DNA of 64,000 nt from Pararhizobium polonicum (GTDB lineage: Bacteria; Pseudomonadota; Alphaproteobacteria; Rhizobiales; Rhizobiaceae). The stretch spans positions 248,001-312,000 of the forward strand of contig NZ_LGLV01000005.1 of the NCBI RefSeq assembly GCF_001687365.1, written 5' to 3'. A program made the translations under genes and the position numbers. The notes below the pieces were generated by a model. That model ran no database searches and was not told the DNA's origin. It saw nothing but the letters and a program-made list of their open reading frames with translations. Below, piece after piece: positions 36,772 to 47,594 of this stretch (its first letter is position 1; each line of letters begins with the position of its first letter).

Positions 36772-37000
36772 GGGGGAGGTGCCTCGATCTTCGTTCGGCG
36801 GCGAATGTAGTGGCTGTTTGCTGCGGCGCAAGAGAAAAGCGAATGCCGTGCACAGGCAGCGCTTTGGCGGCTCAAAGCTTGACTCCGCCGCAAGGAATGT
36901 GAATGGAGAGGAAAAAAGCACTGGACCCGCTGTTGTCTGCGGGCGAAGGCTTTGTAATGAAACGGCGTGGCATGGCTGCGCATGACGAGGGAAAAACCTC

Positions 37001-37945
37001 ATGGCAATCGCATTCACCTTTCCAGGACAGGGCAGCCAGGCGCTCGGCATGGGCAAGGATCTGGCCGACGCTTTTCCGGAAGCAGCCGCCGTTTTCGCCG
37101 AAGTCGATGACGCGCTCGGCGAAAAGCTTTCCGACATCATGTGGAATGGCCCGGAGGAAACGCTGACGCTGACGGCCAACGCCCAGCCGGCGCTGATGGC
37201 GGTGTCGATCGCCGCACTGCGCGTGCTGGAAGCCAAGGGCCTCGACCTGAAATCGAAGGTTTCCTATGTCGCCGGCCATTCGCTCGGTGAATATTCCGCG
37301 CTCTGTGCCGCCGGCACGTTTTCGCTGGCCGATACGGCGCGGCTGTTGCGCATCCGCGGCAACGCCATGCAGGCGGCGGTGCCCGTCGGCAAGGGCGCGA
37401 TGGCGGCGATCATCGGGCTGGAACATGGCGATGTGCAGGCCATCTGCGACGGCGTCGGTGATGTCGGCGCCTGCCAGATCGCCAATGACAATGGCGGCGG
37501 CCAGCTGGTGATCTCGGGCGAGAAGGCGGCGGTCGAAAAGGCGGCGGCTCTGGCAACGGAAAAGGGCGCCAAGCGCGCCATCCTTTTGCCGGTCTCTGCG
37601 CCCTTCCACTCGACGCTGATGGCGCCTGCGGCCGATGCGATGCGCCAAGCGCTTTCGACGGTTGCCAAGAGCAATCCGGTGGTGCCGCTGATCGCCAATG
37701 TGCGCGCAGCCCCCGTCACCGATGCCGGCGAGATCGCCAACCTTCTGGTCGAGCAGGTCACCGGCCAGGTCCGTTGGCGCGAGACCGTCGAATGGTTTGC
37801 CGCAAACGATGTGACGACGCTGTACGAAATCGGCTCCGGCAAGGTGCTGACCGGTCTGGCCCGCCGCATCGACAAGACGGTGACCGGCATTGCCGTCAAT
37901 TCCCCCGCCGATATCGAAACGGCGCTTCAAACTTTGCTCGGCTGA
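37001..37945 (+). CDS. fabD: Malonyl-CoA:ACP transacylase
   Basis: A 314-aa enzyme loading malonyl groups onto ACP. It starts IAFTFPGQGSQALGMGKDL, has the serine elbow GHSLGEYSALCAAG, and the late histidine region SAPFHSTLM. First of the clustered type II fatty-acid genes fabD, fabG, acpP and fabF. Confidence 0.94.
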   Translation: MAIAFTFPGQGSQALGMGKDLADAFPEAAAVFAEVDDALGEKLSDIMWNGPEETLTLTANAQPALMAVSIAALRVLEAKGLDLKSKVSYVAGHSLGEYSALCAAGTFSLADTARLLRIRGNAMQAAVPVGKGAMAAIIGLEHGDVQAICDGVGDVGACQIANDNGGGQLVISGEKAAVEKAAALATEKGAKRAILLPVSAPFHSTLMAPAADAMRQALSTVAKSNPVVPLIANVRAAPVTDAGEIANLLVEQVTGQVRWRETVEWFAANDVTTLYEIGSGKVLTGLARRIDKTVTGIAVNSPADIETALQTLLG

Positions 37946-37954
37946 ATTGGGGAG

Positions 37955-38045
37955 AGTGATTAGCGAACAGAAAAGCTGACGCGACGATCGCTCCGCCCTA
38001 CTTGCTAATCGCCACTCACTATTCGCTACTGCCTAATTCGCTCCA
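37955..38045. repeat. Stuttering short-repeat intergenic sequence (copy 2)
   Basis: Between fabD and fabG lie GTGATTAGCGAACAG and, inverted, CTAATCGCCACTCACTATTC, then GCTACTGCCTAATTCGCT. These are degenerate 7-9 base units forming an imperfect long stem. The unit resembles that at 13640-13740, so this is probably a dispersed repeat. Confidence 0.5.
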
Positions 38046-38061
38046 AAAGAGGAAACCAACC

Positions 38062-38799
38062 ATGTTCGATCTGTCTGGCCGCAAGGCTCTTGTTACCGGC
38101 GCATCCGGCGGCATCGGCGAAGAGATCGCCCGCATCCTGCACGCACAGGGCGCAACCGTCGGCCTGCACGGCACCCGCGTCGAAAAGCTCGAAGAGCTGG
38201 CCAATTCGCTGGGTGAGCGCGTCCATCTGTTTCCGGCAAACCTGGCCGACCGCACTGCCGTCAAGGCGCTCGGCGAAAAGGCGGAGGCCGAACTCGGCGG
38301 CGTCGATATTCTCGTCAACAATGCGGGGATCACCAAGGACGGCCTGTTCGTGCGCATGAGCGACGAGGATTGGGACGCCGTTCTGGAGGTCAACCTCACC
38401 TCGGTCTTCCGGCTGACCCGCGAGCTGACGCATCCGATGATGCGCCGCCGCCATGGCCGCATCATCAACATCACCTCGATCGTCGGCGTCACCGGCAATC
38501 CGGGCCAGGCCAACTATTGCGCCTCCAAGGCCGGCATGATCGGCTTTTCCAAGTCGCTCGCCCAGGAGATCGCCACCCGCAACGTGACGGTCAACTGTGT
38601 CGCGCCCGGCTTCATCGAAAGCGCCATGACCGGCAAGCTGAACGACAAGCAGAAGGACGCCATCATGGGCGCCATCCCGATGAAGCGGATGGGAACGGGT
38701 GGCGAAGTCGCCTCGGCCGTTGCTTATCTGGCTTCCAACGAGGCCGGCTACGTCACCGGCCAGACCATCCATGTCAACGGCGGCATGGCGATGATCTAG
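38062..38799 (+). CDS. fabG: 3-oxoacyl-ACP reductase
   Basis: A 245-aa SDR with TGASGGIGEEIA, NNAGITKDGL, catalytic Ser in NITSIVGVTGN and the YCASKAGM active site; the ending VTGQTIHVNGGMAMI is typical of FabG. An AGAGGAAA site precedes ATG 38062. It reduces 3-oxoacyl-ACP with NADPH in fatty-acid elongation. Confidence 0.94.
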   Translation: MFDLSGRKALVTGASGGIGEEIARILHAQGATVGLHGTRVEKLEELANSLGERVHLFPANLADRTAVKALGEKAEAELGGVDILVNNAGITKDGLFVRMSDEDWDAVLEVNLTSVFRLTRELTHPMMRRRHGRIINITSIVGVTGNPGQANYCASKAGMIGFSKSLAQEIATRNVTVNCVAPGFIESAMTGKLNDKQKDAIMGAIPMKRMGTGGEVASAVAYLASNEAGYVTGQTIHVNGGMAMI

Positions 38800-39125
38800 G
38801 ATTGGGTGGGCGCTGGGCAAATGCCTGCGCCGCCGCGATTTCGGGTCTATGCCAGACGCGGGACGCAAATACCGGGAATTGCATGTTGACCAAGCCAACC
38901 TCTGCCATTTTCGGACTTTGCGACAGACTTAAACCGTGTTAAGCGGGCCATGACTGTGCGCAGTCGATCGGAAGATACGCGGCAAACGCCAGGCTCTGGC
39001 GGGCGTGAATTGCCCTCTTGCGGTTGAAGGAATTGCCGGGCGGATCGTCTTGATCTACCAGGCGTCAATAAGGTACCGATGTCAGAACGGCATCGTTGAG
39101 AAAAACAAAGGTCGAGGATACCGAC
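38800..39125. other. fabG-acpP intergenic region
   Basis: 326 bases with no gene. It probably carries the strong acpP promoter and leader, as acpP is usually very highly expressed. A TTAA-containing half-palindrome (CTTAAACCGTGTTAAG) at about 38928-38943 is visible, but no promoter pair is convincing. Confidence 0.5.
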
Positions 39126-39362
39126 ATGAGCGACGTAGCAGAACGCGTAAAGAAAATTGTTATTGATCATCTTGGCGTCGACGCCGAAAAGGTTACGGAA
39201 GGCGCAAGCTTCATCGACGACCTGGGCGCAGACTCGCTCGACACCGTCGAACTGGTCATGGCATTCGAAGAAGAGTTCGGCGTCGAAATCCCCGACGATG
39301 CAGCGGATTCGATCCTGACTGTCGGCGACGCCGTCAAGTTCATCGAAAAGGCACAGGCCTAA
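39126..39362 (+). CDS. acpP: Acyl carrier protein
   Basis: A 78-aa acidic protein with the phosphopantetheine attachment site [12 protein letters not shown] (Ser36-37 region) and standard helices. It carries growing acyl chains between Fab enzymes. The start [12 protein letters not shown] is in family register. Codon use looks optimised for high expression (GTC, GAA, CTG). Confidence 0.97.
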   Translation: MSDVAERVKKIVIDHLGVDAEKVTEGASFIDDLGADSLDTVELVMAFEEEFGVEIPDDAADSILTVGDAVKFIEKAQA

Positions 39363-39580
39363 TCCAGGCCGTGTTGAGGCGGGGCGCCCTGCGGCCCGCC
39401 TTTCGTCCCTTCAAGGGACTGTCTCCCCATTTCGGGAGCAACGGGTGATCGAGGAAAGCGTCTTTGCTTCCGTACCTGAGATCACGCGATATCGCATCAC
39501 GGAAAAGGATGTACGGATCCGGTTTTTTAGCGCGAGGTCCGGTCCGGTTCTGAACTAACAGGCAGGGTGGATCACGGGTT

Positions 39581-40840
39581 ATGAGACGTGTCGTTATCAC
39601 CGGTACCGGCATGGTATCTCCCTTGGGTTGCGGAACCGAGCTCACTTGGTCGCGGCTCATCGCCGGAGACAATGCCGCCCGCAGGGTTACCGAATTCGAA
39701 GTCGACGACCTGCCCGCGAAGATCGCCTGCCGCCTGCCGTTCGGCGATGGCACCAATGGTACCTTCAATCCCGACAACTGGATGGAACTGAAGGAACAGC
39801 GCAAGGTCGACAGCTTCATCATCTATGCGATGGCCGCAGCCGACATGGCGCTGGCCGATGCCGATTGGCATCCGAAGACCGATGAGGACCAGATCGCCAC
39901 CGGCGTGATGATCGGCTCGGGCATCGGCGGTCTCGAAGGCATCGTCGACGGCGGTATTGCGCTGCGCGACCGCGGCCCGCGCCGGGTCTCTCCCTTCTTC
40001 ATTCCGGGCCGCCTGATCAACCTTGCCTCCGGCCAGGTGTCGATCCGCCACAAGCTGCGCGGCCCCAATCATTCCGTCGTCACCGCCTGTTCGACCGGCG
40101 CCCACGCGATCGGCGATGCCGCGCGCTTCATCATGATGGGCGATGCCGACGTCATGGTGGCCGGCGGCACGGAATCGCCGATCTCGCGCATCGCGCTGGC
40201 CGGCTTTGCCGCCTGCAAGGCGCTGTCGACGCAGCACAATGACGACCCGACCAAGGCATCGCGCCCCTACGACAAGGATCGCGACGGCTTCGTGATGGGC
40301 GAGGGTGCCGGTATCGTCGTTCTCGAAGAGCTGGAACACGCCAAGGCGCGCGGCGCCAAGATCTATGCCGAAGTCGTCGGCTATGGCCTGTCCGGCGATG
40401 CCTTCCACATCACCGCCCCTGCCGAGGACGGCGACGGCGCCTATCGCTGCATGCAGATGGCGCTGAAGCGCGCCGGCCTGACGGCCGCCGACGTCGATTA
40501 CGTCAATGCGCATGGCACCTCGACCATGGCCGACACGATCGAGCTTGGCGCGGTCGAGCGCGTCATGGGCGACCATGCCGGCAAGGTCTCGATGTCCTCG
40601 ACGAAATCGGCGATCGGCCACCTGCTCGGCGCTGCCGGTGCGGTGGAGGCGATCTTCTGCGCGCTGGCGATCCGCGACAATGTCGCCCCGCCGACGCTCA
40701 ATCTCGACAATCCGTCGGTCGAAACCAAGATCGACCTGGTGCCGCATGTGGCGCGCAAGCGCGAGATCAACGTCGCCCTGTCGAATTCCTTCGGCTTCGG
40801 TGGCACGAACGCATCGCTCGTTCTGCGCCGCTACGCCTGA
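39581..40840 (+). CDS. fabF: 3-oxoacyl-ACP synthase II
   Basis: A 419-aa condensing enzyme with the catalytic Cys in VTACSTGAHAIGDA and histidines in NAHGTSTMADTIE and SAIGHLLGAAGAVEA, ending FGFGGTNASLVLRR. It elongates acyl-ACPs with malonyl-ACP. It completes the fabD-fabG-acpP-fabF set and precedes mltG. Confidence 0.95.
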   Translation: MRRVVITGTGMVSPLGCGTELTWSRLIAGDNAARRVTEFEVDDLPAKIACRLPFGDGTNGTFNPDNWMELKEQRKVDSFIIYAMAAADMALADADWHPKTDEDQIATGVMIGSGIGGLEGIVDGGIALRDRGPRRVSPFFIPGRLINLASGQVSIRHKLRGPNHSVVTACSTGAHAIGDAARFIMMGDADVMVAGGTESPISRIALAGFAACKALSTQHNDDPTKASRPYDKDRDGFVMGEGAGIVVLEELEHAKARGAKIYAEVVGYGLSGDAFHITAPAEDGDGAYRCMQMALKRAGLTAADVDYVNAHGTSTMADTIELGAVERVMGDHAGKVSMSSTKSAIGHLLGAAGAVEAIFCALAIRDNVAPPTLNLDNPSVETKIDLVPHVARKREINVALSNSFGFGGTNASLVLRRYA

Positions 40841-41117
40841 TGCCGCAGCCGGCGCCCACGGGTGCCGGCGCTGTCTCTAAACACGATAATTCCTCCCGTT
40901 ATCGTGGTTTTGCCGCATTGCTCAGTTCAAACGTGGCATACGGGCGATTGTGACTGCAGCCTGTCGAGCCAAGGCTGGTCCGGGACCATGCCGGCACAAG
41001 GCGAAAAGTGTAAGGTCGCTGCAATCGTGTTGAGATGATTCTCTTTCCTGTTTCTCTTCTGGAGTTCGCATCAGGGATTGAGACGTGCATGATGCGAACT
41101 CCAGAACCAGGACACCT

Positions 41118-42299
41118 GTGAACGACGCAAACGAAAACAGCCCAGTGCCTTTCGGCCGTAACGAGGCGGGCAATACCGGCCCGATCATTCCGAAATCGGC
41201 GAGCGAAGCCCTTCGTCCGGAAAAAGTGCCGCAGCCGCCCAAGCGGTCGCGCAAGGCCAAAAGCCAGGTCGTCATCTTTCTGAATTTCGTGATGACCGTC
41301 GTCGTCTGCCTGACGATCGCCGCCGCCGGTACGGTCTATTATGCGATGTCGGCCTACGAGGAGAAAGGCCCGCTGACGGCAAACACCAATTTCATCGTGC
41401 GCAACGGCGCCGGCATCCAGGAAATCGCCAGCAGCCTCGAGCGCAGCAATATCGTCACCGACGGTCGCGTTTTCCGCTTCATGTCCGAAGCCTATCTCGA
41501 GGACAACGATACGCTGAAGGCCGGCGAATACGAGATCAAGGCCGGCTCCTCGATGCAGGAAGTCATGCAGCTGCTGAAATCCGGCAAGTCCATTCTCTAT
41601 TCGGTCTCGCTGCCCGAAGGCCTGACGGTCAAGCAGATGTTTTCCAGGCTGAGCACCGATCCGGTGCTGGAAGGCGATCTTCCGGCCCAGGTGCCGGCGG
41701 AGGGCAGCTTGCGGCCGGATACCTACAAGTTCTCGCGGGGCACCAAGCGGGCGGAAATCATCGCCCAGATGGCGGCGGCGCAGAAGGTGCTTGTCGACCA
41801 GATCTGGGACAAGCGCGATCCGAACCTGCCGATTTCGAGCAAGGAGGAGTTCGTCACGCTGGCGTCGATCGTCGAGAAGGAAACCGGCATTGCCGACGAG
41901 CGCTCGCGGGTCGCCTCCGTCTTCATCAATCGTCTTGAAAAGGGCATGCGGCTGCAATCCGATCCGACGATCATCTACGGCATCTTCGGCGGCGACGGCA
42001 AGCCGGCCGACCGGCCGATCCTCAAGTCGGACCTCGACAAGAGCACGCCCTACAACACCTATCTGATCAAGGGCCTGCCGCCGACGCCGATTGCCAATCC
42101 GGGCCGGGCGGCGCTGGAGGCGGTCGCCAATCCGTCGCGGACGTCGGATCTCTATTTCGTCGCCGACGGGACCGGCGGGCATGTGTTCGCAGGCACCCTC
42201 GACGAGCACAACAGCAATGTCAGGCGCTGGCGCAAGATCGAGGCTGAAAAGGCGGCTGCGGCGGCAAAAGCGGCCGAGCCCGCGCCCGCGCAGGAGTAA
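41118..42299 (+). CDS. mltG: Endolytic murein transglycosylase
   Basis: A 393-aa protein with a Pro/Lys-rich cytoplasmic N-terminus, one membrane helix (VVIFLNFVMTVVVCLTIAA), LysM-like segment and the YceG/MltG catalytic domain with the active-site Glu in LASIVEKETG and QSDPTIIYG. It cuts nascent glycan strands outside the inner membrane. The GTG at 41118 follows AGGA at a good spacing and matches family N-termini; a GTG at 41085 would add 11 residues. The Ala-rich tail is low complexity. Confidence 0.9.
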   Translation: MNDANENSPVPFGRNEAGNTGPIIPKSASEALRPEKVPQPPKRSRKAKSQVVIFLNFVMTVVVCLTIAAAGTVYYAMSAYEEKGPLTANTNFIVRNGAGIQEIASSLERSNIVTDGRVFRFMSEAYLEDNDTLKAGEYEIKAGSSMQEVMQLLKSGKSILYSVSLPEGLTVKQMFSRLSTDPVLEGDLPAQVPAEGSLRPDTYKFSRGTKRAEIIAQMAAAQKVLVDQIWDKRDPNLPISSKEEFVTLASIVEKETGIADERSRVASVFINRLEKGMRLQSDPTIIYGIFGGDGKPADRPILKSDLDKSTPYNTYLIKGLPPTPIANPGRAALEAVANPSRTSDLYFVADGTGGHVFAGTLDEHNSNVRRWRKIEAEKAAAAAKAAEPAPAQE

Positions 42300-42465
42300 T
42301 CGGCCCGAATCTGCTATTCCGGTTGTGGATGATACGGCTCCGCTACGCTTGACCCTTGCGGTCGACCGTGCCGGGGCCGTACACGTTCAGATATCAAGTC
42401 AATGTTCCACAGCGTCTTTTGCCCGCCGGCTGGCGCGCAGACGGTGTGGGGGCAAGGAGAAAACG

Positions 42466-43353
42466 ATGCCGCTGCAATCCATGACAGGATTTGCCCGCCG
42501 CGAGGGGACCTCCGGGCGCTACCGCTGGGCATGGGAATTGCGATCGGTCAACGGCAAGGGCCTCGATCTCAGGCTGCGGCTGCCGGCCGGCACAGAGCAT
42601 CTGGAGACCGAGCTGCGCAAGCTGGCGGCAGAGAGCTTTTCGCGCGGCAACATGCAGGTCAATCTGACCGTCAGCACCAGCGAGGCCGGCGTCGAAACGA
42701 TCGTCAACCAGGCGGCGCTGGCCGCCGTGCTGTCGCTGCGCGAGCAACTGCGCGATGTGATCGACCCGGCGCCGCTGCGCCTCGACACGCTGCTCTCCAT
42801 TCGCGGCATTGTCGACTTCCGCGAGCCGGAAGAGCAGGAGGGTGAGCGCGCAGCGCGCGACGCGGATCTCCTGTCGGGCCTGCGGCTGGCGCTTGCCGAC
42901 ATGGCGTCGATGCGCGAAACCGAAGGTGTGGCCCTGCGCCAGGTTCTGCTCGACCAGATCGACAAGATCGAAGCCCTGACCGGCGCGATCGAGGCCGACC
43001 CGTCGCGCAGCGTCGCTGTGATCACCGCCCGCCTTGCCAGCCAGGTGGCGCTGGTGATGGACGGCGGCTCGACGGTCGATCAGGATCGCCTCTATGGCGA
43101 GGTAGCGCTGCTGGCGGCCAAGGCCGATATCCGCGAGGAAATCGACCGCCTGCGCACCCATGTGGTGGCGGCCCGCGATCTTTTGCACAAAGGCGGCCCC
43201 GTTGGCCGCAAGCTCGATTTCCTTTCTCAGGAATTTAACCGCGAATCAAATACCATCTGTTCCAAGTCGAATGCCGCGTCGGTGACCGCCGCCGGGATCG
43301 AGCTGAAGGTCGTTATCGACCAGTTCCGTGAACAGGTCCAAAATCTGGAGTGA
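42466..43353 (+). CDS. yicC: YicC family RNA endonuclease-like protein
   Basis: A 295-aa protein with the YicC N-terminal segment [14 protein letters not shown] and [14 protein letters not shown], and the C-terminal DUF1732 block ([21 protein letters not shown]). E. coli YicC acts as a metal-dependent endoribonuclease on certain sRNAs. AAGGAG precedes ATG 42466. gmk follows two bases after the stop, as in many proteobacteria. Confidence 0.92.
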   Translation: MPLQSMTGFARREGTSGRYRWAWELRSVNGKGLDLRLRLPAGTEHLETELRKLAAESFSRGNMQVNLTVSTSEAGVETIVNQAALAAVLSLREQLRDVIDPAPLRLDTLLSIRGIVDFREPEEQEGERAARDADLLSGLRLALADMASMRETEGVALRQVLLDQIDKIEALTGAIEADPSRSVAVITARLASQVALVMDGGSTVDQDRLYGEVALLAAKADIREEIDRLRTHVVAARDLLHKGGPVGRKLDFLSQEFNRESNTICSKSNAASVTAAGIELKVVIDQFREQVQNLE

Positions 43354-43355
43354 CC

Positions 43356-44021
43356 ATGAGCCCCGCGAGCCCGCCATCTTCCAAAGCCATTCAGCGCCGC
43401 GGCCTCATGCTGGTGATTTCCTCGCCATCGGGCGCGGGAAAGTCGACGATTGCGCGCAATCTGCTCGAAGCCGATCCGCATATGAGCATCTCCGTCAGCG
43501 TCACGACGCGCAAGCGCCGCCCGAGCGAGATCGAGGGGCGCCACTATTTCTTCAAGTCGATCCGGGAGTTCGAGGGGCTGCGCCAGACCGACGCTCTCCT
43601 GGAATGGGCCGAGGTTCACGGCAATTTCTACGGCACGCCGCGCGATGCGGTGGAGACTGCCATGTCGGAAGGGCAGGACATGCTGTTCGACATTGACTGG
43701 CAGGGCGCCCAGCAGCTTCAGGAAAAGATGGGCGGCGATGTCGTGTCGATCTTCATCCTGCCGCCGACGATGGCCGAACTGCAATCGCGCCTGCACCGCC
43801 GCGCCGAGGATACCGAAGAGGTCATCGCCACGCGGCTGGCCAATTCGCGCTCGGAGATCGAGCACTGGCTGGAATACGACTATATCGTCGTCAACGAGGA
43901 TCTGGACAGCGCCTTTGCGTCGGTCCAGGCCATCGTCGAGGCGGAACGCCTGCGCCGCGACCGGCGCCCCGGCCTGTTCGAGTTCGTCAACGGGCTTCTG
44001 ACGGAAACGCCGCAGCTCTGA
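43356..44021 (+). CDS. gmk: Guanylate kinase
   Basis: A 221-aa enzyme phosphorylating GMP to GDP. P-loop [10 protein letters not shown] near residue 23, GMP-binding [30 protein letters not shown] and [10 protein letters not shown] are all present. TGGAG lies five bases before ATG 43356. Coupled closely to yicC. Confidence 0.95.
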   Translation: MSPASPPSSKAIQRRGLMLVISSPSGAGKSTIARNLLEADPHMSISVSVTTRKRRPSEIEGRHYFFKSIREFEGLRQTDALLEWAEVHGNFYGTPRDAVETAMSEGQDMLFDIDWQGAQQLQEKMGGDVVSIFILPPTMAELQSRLHRRAEDTEEVIATRLANSRSEIEHWLEYDYIVVNEDLDSAFASVQAIVEAERLRRDRRPGLFEFVNGLLTETPQL

Positions 44022-44031
44022 TCCCGTCTCT

Positions 44032-44068
44032 CGATGACAGGAGCCTGTCCTATAGGTCCCTGTCATCG
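44032..44068. terminator. Stem-loop between gmk and the convergent methyltransferase gene
   Basis: CGATGACAGG pairs with CCTGTCATCG around a 17-base loop. It sits exactly in the convergent gap but has no long T-run, so termination is plausible, not proven. Confidence 0.55.
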
Positions 44069-44085
44069 AAGCTTGGTGTCAGACT

Positions 44086-44709
44086 TCAGGGAATATAGAG
44101 CAGCGTTGTCAGATAACCCGTGGTGTGCAGCTTCTCCAGAAGCTCAATGGCCGGAAACAGCGCCAGCAGGCAGATCGCATCGCGAAAGGTCGTCGCCAGC
44201 GCGGGTGTCGAGAAGGTGACTTCCGTTTCGCTCCGGTAAAGCCGCAGATCCGGCCAGAGAAGCGGCGTTTCGGTTGCATAGGCGTCGTAGTCGGCGCCGA
44301 ACTTGGCGCGCAGATAGGCGGCTTCCCGCAGCGAGGTGGCGCGAAAGATCAGGAATGCCACACTGGCAAGTGCCGCGGTGATCAGCAGCGAGCCGAACAT
44401 CAGGCCGATACCGGCCACTCCGATCAGCGAGAAAAGATAGAGCGGGTTGCGGCTGACGGAATAGGGACCGTCGGTCACCAGCCGGCTGTTCTTGTGCGAT
44501 CCGATATAGAGGATGCTCCAGAGCCGCCCGAGGATCGCGGCGAAAAGCAGGGTGACGCCCGACATCTCGATCGGTTCATGCAGCCCGCTCTCTCCGCCCA
44601 GAAGCGGCATGCTGACGATGAAGATCGACAGAAAAGCCACGGCGAGGAGCCAAAGCGCATGGATGCGTAATTTCTGGTTGAAGGCTGCTGGCTGAGATAC
44701 CGTCGTCAT
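44086..44709 (-). CDS. Isoprenylcysteine carboxyl methyltransferase-like membrane protein
   Basis: A 207-aa protein with four or five hydrophobic segments and the PEMT/ICMT motif SRNPLYLFSLIG plus a late EAAYLRAKFGADYDAY, typical of bacterial SAM-dependent membrane methyltransferases. Substrate unknown; bacteria lack prenylated CAAX proteins, so a lipid or small molecule is likely. ATG 44709 follows AAAGGGGA. It is read in the same direction as, and after, rsmA. Confidence 0.75.
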   Translation of the reverse strand: MTTVSQPAAFNQKLRIHALWLLAVAFLSIFIVSMPLLGGESGLHEPIEMSGVTLLFAAILGRLWSILYIGSHKNSRLVTDGPYSVSRNPLYLFSLIGVAGIGLMFGSLLITAALASVAFLIFRATSLREAAYLRAKFGADYDAYATETPLLWPDLRLYRSETEVTFSTPALATTFRDAICLLALFPAIELLEKLHTTGYLTTLLYIP

Positions 44710-44792
44710 GCTCGAAATCCCCTTTTGCACGCAGATCGAAAGTGCGTGGAGATGTTTCTGGCTGACTTGTTTAACAGGCGTGCGACGGCCGG

Positions 44793-45620
44793 TCAGAGGC
44801 AGTTGGCAATCCGGCAGAATTCTTCCACGGACAGCGTTTCGGCTCGCCGCTGGGGATCGATATCGGCCTTGGCCAGCAGGGCTTCGCCGCCGATCGACTT
44901 GACGCTCTGGCGCAGCATCTTGCGGCGCTGGCCGAAGGCGGCCATCGTTACCTTCTCCAGATTGGCGGCTGAGCAGGGGATCGGGTTTTCGCGCGGTTCC
45001 AGATGGACGACGGAGGAGGTGACCTTCGGCGGTGGGGAGAAGGCCTGTGGCGGCACGTCGAAGGCCATGCGCGCCTCCGTCCGCCAGCCGCAGAGCACGC
45101 CAAGCCGGCCGTAATGGTTGTCGTCGGCATCCGCCACGATCCGCAGGCCCACCTCGCGCTGGAACATCAGCGTCATCGACTGGTAGAACGGCGGCCACGC
45201 ATTCGGCAGCAGCCAGTTGACCAAAAGCTGCGTGCCGACATTGTAGGGCAGGTTGGCGATGATCTTGACGGGGCCTTCGGTGGCCAGCGTCTCGAACGGC
45301 GTCTTCAGCGCGTCGCCCTCGATGACGTCGAGGCGGCCGGGATAAAAATCGGCGATTTCGGCAAGGGCCGGCAGGCAGCGCGCATCGCGCTCGATGGCAA
45401 TGACCTTCTTGGCGCCAAGCGACAGGACGGCGCGGGTCAGCCCGCCGGGGCCGGGACCGACCTCGATCACCGTCACGCCGTCGAGCGAACCGGCGGTGCG
45501 GGCGATCTTCTGGGTGAGGTTGAGATCGAGCAGGAAATTCTGGCCGAGTGCTTTTTTGGCGTCAAGACCATGGCGGGTAATGACGTCGCGCAGTGGCGGC
45601 AGGCCGTCGATCGCCGCCAT
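44793..45620 (-). CDS. rsmA: 16S rRNA dimethyladenosine transferase
   Basis: A 275-aa SAM methyltransferase that dimethylates two adenines near the 3' end of 16S rRNA. It has GQNFLLD, motif [11 protein letters not shown], the catalytic NLPYNV and the C-terminal [14 protein letters not shown]. Its ATG overlaps the pdxA stop (TGATG), the conserved pdxA-rsmA coupling. Confidence 0.95.
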   Translation of the reverse strand: MAAIDGLPPLRDVITRHGLDAKKALGQNFLLDLNLTQKIARTAGSLDGVTVIEVGPGPGGLTRAVLSLGAKKVIAIERDARCLPALAEIADFYPGRLDVIEGDALKTPFETLATEGPVKIIANLPYNVGTQLLVNWLLPNAWPPFYQSMTLMFQREVGLRIVADADDNHYGRLGVLCGWRTEARMAFDVPPQAFSPPPKVTSSVVHLEPRENPIPCSAANLEKVTMAAFGQRRKMLRQSVKSIGGEALLAKADIDPQRRAETLSVEEFCRIANCL

Positions 45621-46648
45621 CAGCTCTTTCCTTTCGAAGCATTGCGGCCAAGCTGCTGCGCCATCGTCAGAGCTGCCAGCAGGCTGTCGGCACGGGCGAT
45701 ACCCTTGCCAGCCAGAGTGAAGGCGGTGCCGTGATCCGGCGAGGTGCGGATGAACGGCAGGCCGAGCGTGACATTGACGCTGTCGTCGAAGCCGAGCGCC
45801 TTGGCGGGGATCAGCGCCTGATCGTGATACATGCAGATCGCCACGTCATAGGTCGCGCGGGCGCGGTCGTGGAACATGGTGTCGGCGGGCAGGGGGCCGG
45901 TGATATCGACACCCTCGGCCCGCAGCCGCTCGATGACGGGGCGGATGACCGCGTCGTCTTCCAGCCCCAGCGCACCGTTTTCACCGGCATGCGGATTGAG
46001 GCCGGCGACGGCGACACGGGGAGAGGCCAGCCCGAACCGGTCGCGAAGGTCGCGCACGGTGATCGCGCAGGTCCGGTAGATGAGGTCCGGGGTCAGTTGC
46101 GCCGGCACGTCCTTCAGCGGGATGTGGATCGTCACCGGAACGGCCATCAGCTTCGGTCCGGCCAGCATCATGATGGGCAACAGTTTCTCGCCGGTCAGCC
46201 GTTCGCCGATATCGGCGAGAAATTCGGTGTGGCCGGGAAACCGGAAGCCCGCGTCGTAGAGCACGGATTTGGCGATCGGATTGGTGACGATGGCAGAAGC
46301 CGTCCCCTCCATCGTCAGCCGGACGGCCGTTTCGATGGCGCCGGTGATCGCGCCGGCATTGGCAGAATCCGGCTGGCACGGGGTGACGGCTGCGGTGCAA
46401 GTGAGCGGCAGGACCGGCAGCGCCTGTTCGAAGGTGTCGATGGCTCCCTCGCAATCCGTTTCGCGGATCGCGACATCATGGCCGAGAAGACGGGCGCGAT
46501 CGGTCAGTGCTGCCGGATCGCCGATCAGGAGGAAGGGCGGGGTCCGCCAGGTTTGTCTGTTCATCCAGACGGCCAGGCTGATGTCGAGGCCGATCCCGGC
46601 CGGGTCGCCCATGGTCAGGGCGAGCGGCCTGTCGCGCATTGGAGGCAT
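45620..46648 (-). CDS. pdxA: 4-hydroxythreonine-4-phosphate dehydrogenase
   Basis: A 342-aa enzyme of pyridoxal phosphate synthesis, with [13 protein letters not shown], the metal histidines in [10 protein letters not shown] and YHDQALIP, and SPDHGTAF near the end. Starts at 46648 or 46639 are both possible; the former is chosen. It lies between surA and rsmA as in E. coli (surA-pdxA-rsmA). Confidence 0.93.
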   Translation of the reverse strand: MPPMRDRPLALTMGDPAGIGLDISLAVWMNRQTWRTPPFLLIGDPAALTDRARLLGHDVAIRETDCEGAIDTFEQALPVLPLTCTAAVTPCQPDSANAGAITGAIETAVRLTMEGTASAIVTNPIAKSVLYDAGFRFPGHTEFLADIGERLTGEKLLPIMMLAGPKLMAVPVTIHIPLKDVPAQLTPDLIYRTCAITVRDLRDRFGLASPRVAVAGLNPHAGENGALGLEDDAVIRPVIERLRAEGVDITGPLPADTMFHDRARATYDVAICMYHDQALIPAKALGFDDSVNVTLGLPFIRTSPDHGTAFTLAGKGIARADSLLAALTMAQQLGRNASKGKS

Positions 46649-46655
46649 GATGCGG

Positions 46656-47594
46656 CTACTTTTCGACGATCTGCGCCTTCTTGCGCAGTTCCTCGATATA
46701 ACGCTTGCTGTTGGCGTCTTCGCCTTCCTGCTTCTTGCCGAGGTCTTCGGCACGGAAGACGATTTCGGCGGCGAGGTCGTCGGAAACCTCACGCTTCTTG
46801 CAGATGGCGAGATATTCCACGCCCCGGTCGGTGACGCGGGTTCCGGTCGTAATACCGTCGCCGGCCTGTTCGACCAGCGGCTTCCAGTCGGCGGGAATTT
46901 CCTGGGCCATCATCCGGCCGAGATTGCGCACCGAGACATCCCGCATGGTGGCGGCAAAGACCTTGGCCTGATCGCAGCCCGGATATTTCGCGCGCGAGGC
47001 ATTGGCTTCCGCCTGGCGCTTGCCGATGATGGCGTTACGCTTGGAGGCCGGCACGACGAAAATGACTTGCTGCAGGAAATATTCCGTGGTCACCGGCTTG
47101 GTGCCCTTTTCCTGCATGCGCCGGACGAGATCCTCGTTGGAAAGGCGCCCGCCGCCACCACCGCCGAAGCGGGCGTTGACGACACGCGGCCAGCTCATGG
47201 CAACGGCGACATAATTGCGGAAGTGATCGAGACCGACACCCGCCTGATCGAGAACGTGCGACAGCTGTTCGACGGTCAGCTTGTTGCCGGCGGCAAAGCG
47301 CCCGACGGCACCATCGACATCGGTGGTGCTGACGGAGGCACCGACCCGGAGAACTTCCTCGCGCTTGAGCGCTTCGTCGATCAGCTGCTCGCGGGCGGCT
47401 GCCGTGCCGCCACCCTGCTTCTGCAGGCGCATGAAGGCGGCGCGCTTGGCGATGTCACCGGAGGTGATGGGCGCACCGTTGACGACGGCGACGACCTTGC
47501 TTTCGGCGTAGGCTGCAGGCGCTGCGGCCAATGCCAGGCCGCAGGCCAGGATCATTGCCGAAACCGTGCGCGTGATCGAAAGTTTCCCGCCCAT
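46656..47594 (-). CDS. surA: SurA-like periplasmic chaperone/peptidyl-prolyl isomerase
   Basis: A 312-aa protein with a Sec signal ([19 protein letters not shown]), the SurA N-terminal domain starting [21 protein letters not shown], and a later parvulin-like region ([34 protein letters not shown]). Shorter than E. coli SurA with probably only one isomerase domain. It assists outer-membrane protein folding, fitting its place directly after lptD in the same run. Confidence 0.86.
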   Translation of the reverse strand: MGGKLSITRTVSAMILACGLALAAAPAAYAESKVVAVVNGAPITSGDIAKRAAFMRLQKQGGGTAAAREQLIDEALKREEVLRVGASVSTTDVDGAVGRFAAGNKLTVEQLSHVLDQAGVGLDHFRNYVAVAMSWPRVVNARFGGGGGGRLSNEDLVRRMQEKGTKPVTTEYFLQQVIFVVPASKRNAIIGKRQAEANASRAKYPGCDQAKVFAATMRDVSVRNLGRMMAQEIPADWKPLVEQAGDGITTGTRVTDRGVEYLAICKKREVSDDLAAEIVFRAEDLGKKQEGEDANSKRYIEELRKKAQIVEK

